Shown here: positions 15,537 through 27,192 of the stretch, one piece after another
Position numbering within the stretch: the first letter of the stretch is position 1
Layout of the letters: the number at the start of each line of letters is the position of its first letter
Source of the DNA: JAVVEG01 sp041689205
Lineage (GTDB): Bacteria; Pseudomonadota; Gammaproteobacteria; Pseudomonadales; Pseudohongiellaceae
DNA length: 45,898 bases
Assembly (NCBI GenBank): GCA_041689205.1
Contig: JBDNGQ010000065.1
Location: 1-45,898 of the forward strand
Direction of reading: 5' to 3'
The notes under the pieces: generated by a model
Told to the model about the DNA's origin: nothing
The model's database searches: none
What the model saw: only the letters and a program-made list of their open reading frames with translations
Translations under genes and position numbers: made by a program

Positions 15537-16232
15537 ATGGCTAAATTGACAAAACGTCGTAAGGCTTTCAGCGCTAAGCTCGACCGCGCAAAAGTGTATT
15601 CGATAGAAGAGGCCCTAGGGCTGTTGACTGAGTTTGCTTCCAGCAAGTTCAAAGAGTCTATTGATGTTGCTGTAAATCTGGGTGTTGATCCGCGCAAATC
15701 TGATCAGGTTGTTCGTGGTGCCACGTTGTTGCCATTCGGTACCGGAAAAACTGTCCGCGTTGCCGTATTCGCTCAGGGTGAGAACGCAGCAAAAGCAAAA
15801 GAAGCTGGCGCAGATATCGTTGGTTTCGATGATCTGGCCGAGAGCATTACTGCTGGCAACATGGATTTTGATGTTGTTATTGCTACCCCTGATGCTATGC
15901 GTGTCGTGGGCAAGTTAGGTCAGGTGCTTGGACCTCGCGGTCTGATGCCTAACCCTAAAGTTGGAACAGTAACAGCCGATGTTGCCACTGCGGTGCGCAA
16001 TGCTAAGGCAGGTCAGGTTCGTTACAGAACTGATAAAAATGGAATTATTCATGGTGGTATTGGCAAGATCGGTTTTGATGCTGCTTCGATTCAAGGCAAT
16101 CTGGAGTCATTGCTTGCGGATTTGAAAAGAGCCAAACCCGCATCATCCAAAGGTATTTATATTCAGAAAATCTCGTTGTCCTCTACCATGGGCCTTGGCA
16201 TTCTGATTGATCAATCTTCACTAAAATTTTAG
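15537..16232 (+). CDS. rplA: 50S ribosomal protein L1
   Basis: L1 binds 23S rRNA at the E-site stalk and, in E. coli, represses its own operon mRNA. The protein has 231 residues (E. coli 234), starting 2 nt after the rplK stop, so translation is probably coupled. The conserved blocks LGPRGLMPNPKVGTVT and GQVRYRTDKNGIIH are present. Confidence 0.97.
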   Translation: MAKLTKRRKAFSAKLDRAKVYSIEEALGLLTEFASSKFKESIDVAVNLGVDPRKSDQVVRGATLLPFGTGKTVRVAVFAQGENAAKAKEAGADIVGFDDLAESITAGNMDFDVVIATPDAMRVVGKLGQVLGPRGLMPNPKVGTVTADVATAVRNAKAGQVRYRTDKNGIIHGGIGKIGFDAASIQGNLESLLADLKRAKPASSKGIYIQKISLSSTMGLGILIDQSSLKF

Positions 16233-16309
16233 AGCAGGCTGTAAGGCTTGTTTCAGACTTTGGGGTTTTGTCGTCTTCGGATAGGCAGGGCTGTCAAAGA
16301 CCGTAGGGG

Positions 16310-16400
16310 TTTCGTGCAGTCTGGCGGAACTTAATATCCTACGCAGATGGTGTAACCCGATCTGGCATTTGCCAGATCCATTCACCAGTTAAAGTTCCTG
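16310..16400 (+). ncRNA. L10 leader (autoregulatory mRNA structure)
   Basis: The 243-nt gap before rplJ carries the conserved core of the L10 leader: CCTACGCAGATGGTG (16338-16352), then AACCCG, a hairpin ATCTGGC-attt-GCCAGAT (16360-16377) and TTCACCAGTT (16381-16390), in which GGTG pairs with CACC. In E. coli the L10-(L7/L12) complex binds this structure and represses rplJL translation. The outer limits given here are approximate. Confidence 0.88.
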
Positions 16401-16475
16401 CAATATGCAAGTGGGTGTTGCAGGGGTTAATAGCAAAGGGCTGTGGCAACGCAGCCCGAATCAGGAGTTAAGTAA

Positions 16476-17006
16476 GTGGCTATTAGACTTGAAGACAAAA
16501 AGCAAATCGTCTCGGAAGTCCATGAAGCTGCTACTAGTGCTTTGTCTGCAGTGCTCGCCGATTATCGTGGCGTCACTGTGACCCAGCTTACCGAACTGCG
16601 TAAAGTTGCTCGAGCAAACAATGTTTATCTGCGCGTCGTCAGAAATACACTTCTGAAGAAAGCGGTAGAAAACACTGATTTCGAGTGTCTGCGCGAAGTT
16701 CTGGTTGGGCCGACAATACTTGCTTTTGCTCAGCAGGATCCGGGTGCCGCTGCGCGCGTGCTCAAGGATTTTGCTAAAAGCAATGACAAGTTCGAGATTA
16801 AAGCGCTCTCAATTGGTGGCAAGTTGTTAGGTGCTGACCAGATCGACGCATTGGCAAATTTACCGACCTACGATCAGGCGGTTTCTATGCTTATGGGATT
16901 GATGCTGGCTCCAGTGACGAAACTTGTTCGGACCTTTAACGAGGTTCCAACCAAAGTAACCCGAGCGGTTGCTGCGGTACGAGACCAAAAGAAAGAAGCA
17001 GCATAG
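16476..17006 (+). CDS. rplJ: 50S ribosomal protein L10
   Basis: L10 anchors L7/L12 dimers to the ribosomal stalk. The protein has 176 residues with a GTG start at 16476, 8 nt after AGGAG. The N-terminal rRNA-binding part includes VLADYRGVTVTQLTELR and RVVRNTLLKKA. It ends in the helix that carries L7/L12 dimers. It is regulated through the L10 leader just upstream. rplL follows after 53 nt. Confidence 0.97.
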   Translation: MAIRLEDKKQIVSEVHEAATSALSAVLADYRGVTVTQLTELRKVARANNVYLRVVRNTLLKKAVENTDFECLREVLVGPTILAFAQQDPGAAARVLKDFAKSNDKFEIKALSIGGKLLGADQIDALANLPTYDQAVSMLMGLMLAPVTKLVRTFNEVPTKVTRAVAAVRDQKKEAA

Positions 17007-17059
17007 AACTGATATTTCGATAGATTTATAAACTTTAAATTATGTAGGAGATATGAGTC

Positions 17060-17434
17060 ATGGCTCTGTCTAAAGACGATATTTTGAATGCAATTGCTGA
17101 CATGTCAGTAATGGATGTTGTACAGCTGGTTGAAGCAATGGAAAAGAAGTTTGGTGTATCAGCTGCAGCTGCAGTTGCTGCCGCCGCACCTGCTGCGGCT
17201 GCTGCTGAAGTCGCTGAAGAGCAAACTGAGTTTGACGTTATTCTGAAAGCTGCTGGCGAGAAGAAAGTAAACGTGATTAAGGTTGTTCGCACATTGACGG
17301 GTCTTGGTTTGAAAGAAGCTAAAGATCTGGTAGATGGTGCTCCTTCTACAGTGAAGGAAGCTGCCAGCAAAGCTGATGCAGAAGCTGCCAAGAAGCAACT
17401 GGAAGAAGCTGGCGCTACTGTTGAGCTGAAGTAA
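17060..17434 (+). CDS. rplL: 50S ribosomal protein L7/L12
   Basis: L7/L12 is the mobile stalk protein that recruits and stimulates the translational GTPases. The protein has 124 residues (E. coli 121). It has an N-terminal dimerisation domain, an Ala-rich hinge (~33-53, AAAAVAAAAPAAAAAEVAEE) and the factor-binding C-terminal domain (VIKVVRTLTGLGLKEAKDLV). The low-complexity hinge is normal for the family. Confidence 0.98.
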   Translation: MALSKDDILNAIADMSVMDVVQLVEAMEKKFGVSAAAAVAAAAPAAAAAEVAEEQTEFDVILKAAGEKKVNVIKVVRTLTGLGLKEAKDLVDGAPSTVKEAASKADAEAAKKQLEEAGATVELK

Positions 17435-17465
17435 TCTGGTCGTTTATGCAGGTTGAGGTTGGAAG

Positions 17466-17493
17466 CGGACAGGGAGGTATTCTCTGTCCGTTT
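17466..17493 (+). terminator. rplL-rpoB attenuator hairpin
   Basis: CGGACAG (17466-17472) pairs with CTGTCCG (17484-17490), followed by only three T residues. It lies between rplL and rpoB, where E. coli has a partial terminator that lowers rpoBC expression relative to the ribosomal proteins. An equivalent role is inferred from position and shape. Confidence 0.6.
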
Positions 17494-17553
17494 CTGGCGT
17501 TGTTGGTATTTTAACCAAGAGCATTTCGATTCTTATTTGCTAGGGAAACTCTA

Positions 17554-20500
17554 ATGGCCTACTCGTATACAGAGAAAAAGCGTATCCGTAAAGACTTCGG
17601 TAAATTGCCAAGCGCAATGGATATCCCGTATCTTTTATCGACTCAGATCGATTCGTTCAGGCAGTTCACTCAAACTGATGTGTCGCCAAAAGATCGGCTC
17701 GACCAGGGTCTCCATGCGGCATTCAAGTCTGTATTTCCGATCATCAGCTACTCCGGGAAGGCGATTCTTGAGTATGTCAGTTATGATTTAGGACGACCTG
17801 CATTTGACGTCAAAGAATGTCAATTGCGTGGTATTACCTATTCAGTGTCGCTGCGAGTAAAAGTTCGGCTGATTCTTTACGACAAGGAGTCAACAACACA
17901 AACGATTAAGGACATCAAAGAGCAGGAAGTCTACATGGGTGAAATCCCCCTGATGACTGACAGCGGTACCTTCGTGATAAATGGCACGGAGCGCGTAGTT
18001 GTGTCGCAATTACACCGCTCACCGGGCGTATTTTTTGATCACGATCGCGGTAAAACCCACAGTTCAGGAAAGCTGCTCTATTCAGCGCGTATTATTCCGT
18101 ACCGTGGCTCATGGCTGGATTTTGAGTTTGATCCAAAGGATTTAGTTTTTGTTCGAATCGACCGTCGCAGAAAACTGCCTGCGACGGTGCTGCTGCGTGC
18201 GCTTGATTATACCGCCGGGCAGATACTTGCAATGTTTTACGAGAACAACGTGTACCACGTCACTGGAAAAAATGACGAACTGGTGCTCGATCTGGTGCCA
18301 TCGCGCTTACGCGGCCAGGTTCTCAATTTTGATGTAAGCGAAAAGAAAGGTGCTGTTATTGTTGAGCAGGGGCGCCGTATAACAGCCCGTCATATCCGTC
18401 AAATGGAAAAGGCAAAACTCACTGAGCTGAAAGTTACTCATGAGTTTCTCTACGAGACCTCACTGGCAAAGGACATTGTAGATCCTGAGACTGGTGAAAT
18501 ATTGTATGAGTGTAATACCCAGATCACAGAAGACATTATCGGCGGCATCATCAAGGCCGGTTTAAAACAGTTCGAAACTATTTACAGTAACGATCTTGAT
18601 TGTGGTCCTTTCGTATCCGATACGCTGCGGGTTGACTCAACCAGTTCACGACTGGAAGCGCTGGTCGAGATCTACCGCATGATGCGTCCTGGTGAGCCAC
18701 CAACGAAGGATTCTGCGGAAAATCTGTTCGCTAATCTGTTCTTCTCTGCCGAACGCTATGATCTGTCGGCGGTTGGACGGATGAAGTTCAATCGCCGCCT
18801 AGGCCGTGTTGAAACCGAAGGCGAGCCGGTGCTGAGTGTTGACGACATCGTAGACGTGTTAAAGACCCTGGTTGCAATCCGCAATGGCTCGGGTACCGTA
18901 GATGATATCGATCACCTCGGCAACAGACGCATCCGTTCTGTTGGTGAGATGGCTGAGAACCAATTCCGCGTAGGTCTGGTCCGTGTGGAAAGAGCTGTTA
19001 AGGAACGCCTGAGTATGGCGGATTCTGAAGGCCTGATGCCGCAGGATATGATTAATGCGAAGCCGGTCGCTGCCGCAATCAAAGAATTCTTTGGTTCGAG
19101 CCAGCTGTCACAGTTCATGGATCAGAATAATCCCTTGTCGGAAGTGACTCACAAGCGCCGTGTTTCTGCGCTTGGACCGGGTGGTCTGACTCGTGAGCGT
19201 GCCGGCTTTGAAGTGCGCGACGTGCACCCAACGCATTATGGCCGTGTCTGCCCGATTGAAACACCAGAAGGACCAAACATCGGTCTGATTAACTCACTGG
19301 CTACTTATGCACGCACCAACTCATACGGGTTCCTTGAGAGCCCTTATCGCAAGGTAATCAATAACCGGGTAACCAACGATATCGACTTCCTGTCAGCGAT
19401 TGACGAAAGCGAATTCGTTATTGCTCAGGCAAGTGCTCCGCTGGATAAGAATGGCGGGTTTGTGGATAACCTGGTAACGGTTCGCCACAACGGCGAAACC
19501 ACCCTGATGCCACGTGATCAGATTACTTATATGGACGTCGCTCCGCAGCAGATGGTATCTGTAGCTGCAGCACTGATTCCATTCCTTGAGCACGATGACG
19601 CTAACCGGGCTCTGATGGGTTCAAACATGCAAAGACAGGCAGTGCCTACTCTGCGCGCGGAAACGCCGCTGGTTGGCACCGGTCTGGAGCGCAACGTTGC
19701 ACATGACTCAGGCGTCTGTGTGGTTGCTCAGCATGGTGGGGTTGTCGACAGCGTTGATGCGGCGAGAATTATTGTCCGCGTACATGATGTAGAAACTGAG
19801 GCTGGAGAAGCGGGTGTAGATATATACAACCTGACTAAGTACACACGGTCCAACCAGAACACCTGTATCAATCAGATACCTCTGGTAAAAATTGGTGATG
19901 TAGTAAGTCGTGGCGATATTCTCGCGGACGGTCCGTCGGTGGATATCGGCGAGCTGGCTCTGGGTCAGAATATGCGCATCGCATTCATGCCCTGGAACGG
20001 TTACAACTTCGAAGACTCGATACTGATTTCAGAACGCGTGGTTAAAGAAGATCGACTGACCACTATCCATATTCAGGAACTGACCTGCGTGGCTCGCGAT
20101 ACCAAGTTGGGATCGGAAGAGATTACTGCAGATATCCCGAATGTGGGCGAAGGTGCGCTGGGTAAACTGGACGAATCAGGTGTAGTGTATATCGGTGCTG
20201 AAGTCGGTGCTGGCGATATTCTGGTTGGTAAGGTAACGCCTAAAGGCGAAACTCAGCTGACTCCTGAAGAGAAGCTGCTGCGTGCTATTTTCGGTGAGAA
20301 AGCCTCTGACGTAAAAGATACATCACTGCGGGTTCCAACCAGTGTGAAAGGCACAGTTATCGATGTGCAGGTATTTACCCGTGATGGTCTGGAAAAAGAT
20401 CAGCGTGCACTGGAGATCGAACGGTCACAGCTCGCGAAGATCAGAAAAGACATCAACGACGAATACCGCATTGTCGAGGGTGCCACTTTCTATCGACTGC

Positions 20501-21639
20501 GTAGTGCTTTACTGGGTAAGGCGGTGGCTGGCGGTCCAGGACTCAAAAAAGGTAACACCCTGACCGAAGAGTATTTGAACAATCTGGAGCATGACGATTG
20601 GTTCAAGATTCGTCTGGCTGATGAAGAATTAACCCGCCAGATGGAACGTGCGGAAGCTCAGTTGAAAGAGCGTCGTGCAGCTCTTGATGATCGGTTTGAA
20701 GACAAGAAACGCAAACTGACCCAGGGTGATGATCTGGCACCAGGCGTGTTGAAGATAGTCAAAGTGTATCTGGCAATCAAACGCCGTATACAGCCTGGTG
20801 ACAAGATGGCTGGTCGTCACGGAAACAAGGGTGTTATCTCGGTAATCATGCCAGTTGAAGATATGCCTTATGACGAGAAGGGTAACCCGATAGATATCGT
20901 GCTTAACCCTCTTGGTGTGCCTTCGCGGATGAACGTAGGACAGGTGTTGGAAACTCACCTTGGTGCCGCTGCCAAAGGCCTTGGCGAGCGCATTGGTCTG
21001 ATGCTGGAGCAGAAGAAACAGGTTGCGGAAATTCGTAAACTGCTGGATGAAATCTACAACTCGGTAGGAACCAAAAAAGAACCTCTTGATACGCTTAACG
21101 ATGAAGAGATTCTGGAACTGGCAAACAATCTGAAGAGTGGCGTGCCAATGGCAACGCCGGTTTTCGATGGTGCTACTGAGGCAGAGATCAAACGCATGCT
21201 CAAGCTGGCTGGTCTGGACGAAAGTGGTCAGATGACACTTTATGATGGGCGTACCGGTGAACCGTTCGATCGTCAGGTTACTGTGGGCATTATGTACATG
21301 CTGAAACTTAACCACCTGGTTGATGACAAGATGCATGCCCGTTCTACCGGTTCCTACAGTCTGGTTACTCAGCAGCCGCTGGGAGGTAAGGCGCAATTCG
21401 GTGGTCAACGCTTCGGAGAGATGGAAGTGTGGGCTCTGGAAGCATACGGTGCCGCTTATACCCTGCAGGAAATGCTTACCGTTAAATCAGATGACGTTGC
21501 AGGTCGCACCAAGATGTACAAGAACATCGTGGACGGTGACCATCGAATGGAGCCGGGAATGCCGGAGTCGTTCAATGTGCTGTTGAAGGAAATCAGGTCG
21601 CTGGCTATCGATATGGAGCTGGATGTATCGACCAAATAG
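17554..21639 (+). CDS. rpoB: RNA polymerase subunit beta
   Basis: Beta forms half of the catalytic cleft of RNA polymerase. The protein has 1361 residues (E. coli 1342). The rifampicin pocket is intact: GSSQLSQFMDQNNP begins at 514, with D523, H533 and S538 at the positions of E. coli D516, H526 and S531, so no resistance change is seen there. KMAGRHGNKGV (E. coli K1065/K1073 region) and the C-terminal QQPLGGKAQFGGQRFGEMEV are present. Expression is probably set by the upstream attenuator hairpin. Confidence 0.99.
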   Translation: MAYSYTEKKRIRKDFGKLPSAMDIPYLLSTQIDSFRQFTQTDVSPKDRLDQGLHAAFKSVFPIISYSGKAILEYVSYDLGRPAFDVKECQLRGITYSVSLRVKVRLILYDKESTTQTIKDIKEQEVYMGEIPLMTDSGTFVINGTERVVVSQLHRSPGVFFDHDRGKTHSSGKLLYSARIIPYRGSWLDFEFDPKDLVFVRIDRRRKLPATVLLRALDYTAGQILAMFYENNVYHVTGKNDELVLDLVPSRLRGQVLNFDVSEKKGAVIVEQGRRITARHIRQMEKAKLTELKVTHEFLYETSLAKDIVDPETGEILYECNTQITEDIIGGIIKAGLKQFETIYSNDLDCGPFVSDTLRVDSTSSRLEALVEIYRMMRPGEPPTKDSAENLFANLFFSAERYDLSAVGRMKFNRRLGRVETEGEPVLSVDDIVDVLKTLVAIRNGSGTVDDIDHLGNRRIRSVGEMAENQFRVGLVRVERAVKERLSMADSEGLMPQDMINAKPVAAAIKEFFGSSQLSQFMDQNNPLSEVTHKRRVSALGPGGLTRERAGFEVRDVHPTHYGRVCPIETPEGPNIGLINSLATYARTNSYGFLESPYRKVINNRVTNDIDFLSAIDESEFVIAQASAPLDKNGGFVDNLVTVRHNGETTLMPRDQITYMDVAPQQMVSVAAALIPFLEHDDANRALMGSNMQRQAVPTLRAETPLVGTGLERNVAHDSGVCVVAQHGGVVDSVDAARIIVRVHDVETEAGEAGVDIYNLTKYTRSNQNTCINQIPLVKIGDVVSRGDILADGPSVDIGELALGQNMRIAFMPWNGYNFEDSILISERVVKEDRLTTIHIQELTCVARDTKLGSEEITADIPNVGEGALGKLDESGVVYIGAEVGAGDILVGKVTPKGETQLTPEEKLLRAIFGEKASDVKDTSLRVPTSVKGTVIDVQVFTRDGLEKDQRALEIERSQLAKIRKDINDEYRIVEGATFYRLRSALLGKAVAGGPGLKKGNTLTEEYLNNLEHDDWFKIRLADEELTRQMERAEAQLKERRAALDDRFEDKKRKLTQGDDLAPGVLKIVKVYLAIKRRIQPGDKMAGRHGNKGVISVIMPVEDMPYDEKGNPIDIVLNPLGVPSRMNVGQVLETHLGAAAKGLGERIGLMLEQKKQVAEIRKLLDEIYNSVGTKKEPLDTLNDEEILELANNLKSGVPMATPVFDGATEAEIKRMLKLAGLDESGQMTLYDGRTGEPFDRQVTVGIMYMLKLNHLVDDKMHARSTGSYSLVTQQPLGGKAQFGGQRFGEMEVWALEAYGAAYTLQEMLTVKSDDVAGRTKMYKNIVDGDHRMEPGMPESFNVLLKEIRSLAIDMELDVSTK

Positions 21640-21647
21640 CTTGATGT

Positions 21648-21665
21648 GGAGGCCGCAAGGCCTCC
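21648..21665 (+). other. rpoB-rpoC intergenic hairpin
   Basis: GGAGGCC (21648-21654) and GGCCTCC (21659-21665) form a perfect 7-bp stem closed by a GCAA (GNRA) tetraloop, 8 nt after the rpoB stop. There is no T tract, so it is more likely an mRNA-stability or processing element than a terminator. Confidence 0.6.
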
Positions 21666-21770
21666 GCAGATACTGCCGGCTGTTGAGCTGTGCATGATTG
21701 TCCAACGCAACACAACGAATCAGTGATTTTATGATGCCCGCTGCTACAAGCGCCGGGCGGAGGATACAGA

Positions 21771-25997
<4,227 letters not shown>

Positions 25998-26039
25998 GTA
26001 AGGAGCCCGAATAGAAACCAGGGTGGTACAACTTAGAAG

Positions 26040-26068
26040 TTGACTACAGGGTGCGGGATCATTAAACT
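26040..26068 (+). promoter_or_regulatory. Candidate promoter of the str operon
   Basis: TTGACT (26040-26045) and TAAACT (26063-26068) are 17 bp apart, 43 nt after the rpoC stop and ~130 nt before rpsL. The -35 box matches 5 of 6 positions and the -10 box 4 of 6. The same stretch could fold (GGGTGCG with CGCATCC then TTTAT) as a weak rpoC terminator, so the two readings compete. Confidence 0.45.
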
Positions 26069-26112
26069 CTCGCATCCTTTATCCTGGTGGTTTCCCCAGG
26101 GAATCAGTTTTT

Positions 26113-26147
26113 GCCCTTGTTGCCGAGTTTGCAACGGCAACAAGGGC
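26113..26147 (+). other. Perfect 13-bp hairpin in the str leader
   Basis: GCCCTTGTTGCCG (26113-26125) and CGGCAACAAGGGC (26135-26147) form an uninterrupted 13-bp stem with a 9-nt loop, 54 nt before rpsL. The T run (TTTTT) is on the 5' side, not the 3' side, so it is not a standard terminator for plus-strand transcription. It may act in leader regulation or as an RNase III site. Confidence 0.65.
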
Positions 26148-26153
26148 GATCGT

Positions 26154-26180
26154 CTAATTAATGTAAGCCTAATTAATGTA
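26154..26180 (+). repeat. 12-nt tandem direct repeat before rpsL
   Basis: CTAATTAATGTA occurs at 26154-26165 and 26169-26180 (period 15), right before the rpsL ribosome binding site. Each copy contains TTAAT/ATTAA symmetry. It could hold a protein site or be a chance local duplication. Confidence 0.6.
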
Positions 26181-26200
26181 TGGAAATTCAGGAGTAATGA

Positions 26201-26572
26201 ATGGCAACTATCAACCAATTGGTTCGTAAACCAAGACAGAGCAGGGTCACCAAGAGTGATGTACCCGCTCTGCAAGGTTGCCCGCAAAGAAGGGGTGTTT
26301 GTACGCGCGTTTACACAACTACACCCAAAAAGCCTAACTCGGCTCTTCGGAAAGTCTGTCGTGTGCGGCTGACTAATGGTTTTGAAGTCACCTCCTATAT
26401 TGGCGGCGAAGGTCATAACCTTCAGGAACACTCAGTGGTACTGATTCGTGGTGGAAGAGTAAAGGACTTGCCAGGTGTGCGTTATCACACCGTACGCGGC
26501 AGTCTGGATACTTCAGGCGTATCAGCCCGCAGACAGGGCCGGTCCAAATACGGTGCCAAGCGTCCTAAGTAA
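26201..26572 (+). CDS. rpsL: 30S ribosomal protein S12
   Basis: S12 sits at the decoding centre. The protein has 123 residues (E. coli 124) from ATG 26201 after AGGAG. The decoding loop TTTPKKPNSALRKV keeps Lys43, and GRVKDLPGVRYH keeps the second streptomycin-site Lys, so no classical resistance change is present. It is the first gene of the str operon. Confidence 0.98.
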   Translation: MATINQLVRKPRQSRVTKSDVPALQGCPQRRGVCTRVYTTTPKKPNSALRKVCRVRLTNGFEVTSYIGGEGHNLQEHSVVLIRGGRVKDLPGVRYHTVRGSLDTSGVSARRQGRSKYGAKRPK

Positions 26573-26618
26573 AGAATTAAGCAATAACTGGTTAACGGTT
26601 ACGTCGATGTAAGTAAGG

Positions 26619-26659
26619 CTGTGTGTCTGCCGGGCAATAATGCTCGCAGGGAATCACAG
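26619..26659 (+). promoter_or_regulatory. Candidate S7 autoregulatory structure (rpsL-rpsG gap)
   Basis: The gap between rpsL and rpsG can fold into nested stems: CTGTG (26619-26623) with CACAG (26655-26659), and inside it CTGC-CGGGC with GCTCG-CAG around the loop AATAAT. In E. coli S7 binds the equivalent gap to repress its own translation. The assignment is by position and shape only. Confidence 0.45.
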
Positions 26660-26687
26660 ATAATCCTGAATAGAGAAGAGGTGAGTC

Positions 26688-27158
26688 ATGCCCAGAAGAA
26701 GAGTGGTTGCAAAACGTGAAGTTCTGCCTGATGCAAAATACGGAAGTAAGATCCTTGCCAAGTTTATGAACCATGTAATGGTTAATGGCAAAAAATCAGT
26801 CGCTGAAAAAATTGTTTACGGTGCCCTTGATGTTGTGAAAGGTTCAGCTGGCAATGATCCGCTGGAATCTTTTGAAAAAGCACTTGATGCTATTGCCCCC
26901 ATGGTGGAGGTTAAATCCCGCCGGGTTGGTGGCGCAACCTATCAGGTTCCTGTCGAAGTGCGCGCCGAGCGCCGCAGTGCACTTGCTATGCGCTGGCTGG
27001 TTGAGCATGCACGTAAACGCGGTGAAAAATCAATGGCTTTGCGCTTGGCGGGAGAAATCTCCGATGCCGCTAATGGTCGTGGCAGCGCTGTCAAGAAACG
27101 TGAAGATGTGCATCGTATGGCTGAAGCCAACAAAGCTTTCTCGCATTATCGTTTCTAA
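26688..27158 (+). CDS. rpsG: 30S ribosomal protein S7
   Basis: S7 starts assembly of the 30S head by binding 16S rRNA near the E site. The protein has 156 residues, the short form. It opens with PRRRVVAKREVLPDAKYGS, and GGATYQVPVEVR and MAEANKAFSHYRF are conserved. AGGTGAG lies upstream of the ATG. fusA follows after 34 nt. Confidence 0.98.
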   Translation: MPRRRVVAKREVLPDAKYGSKILAKFMNHVMVNGKKSVAEKIVYGALDVVKGSAGNDPLESFEKALDAIAPMVEVKSRRVGGATYQVPVEVRAERRSALAMRWLVEHARKRGEKSMALRLAGEISDAANGRGSAVKKREDVHRMAEANKAFSHYRF

Positions 27159-27192
27159 ATTTTTAATCACTTAACTTATTGAAGGTACGATC

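Noticed and set aside
17158..17222. Low-complexity Ala-coding repeat in rplL
   Set aside because: It is the normal flexible hinge of L7/L12.
20629..21408. 259-residue minus-strand open frame inside rpoB
   Set aside because: It lies wholly antisense to the conserved C-terminal part of beta, with no ribosome binding site and no recognisable protein features.
26040..26372. 110-residue plus-strand open frame overlapping the str leader and rpsL
   Set aside because: It overlaps rpsL in another frame and begins at the promoter-like region. The rpsL frame is certain.
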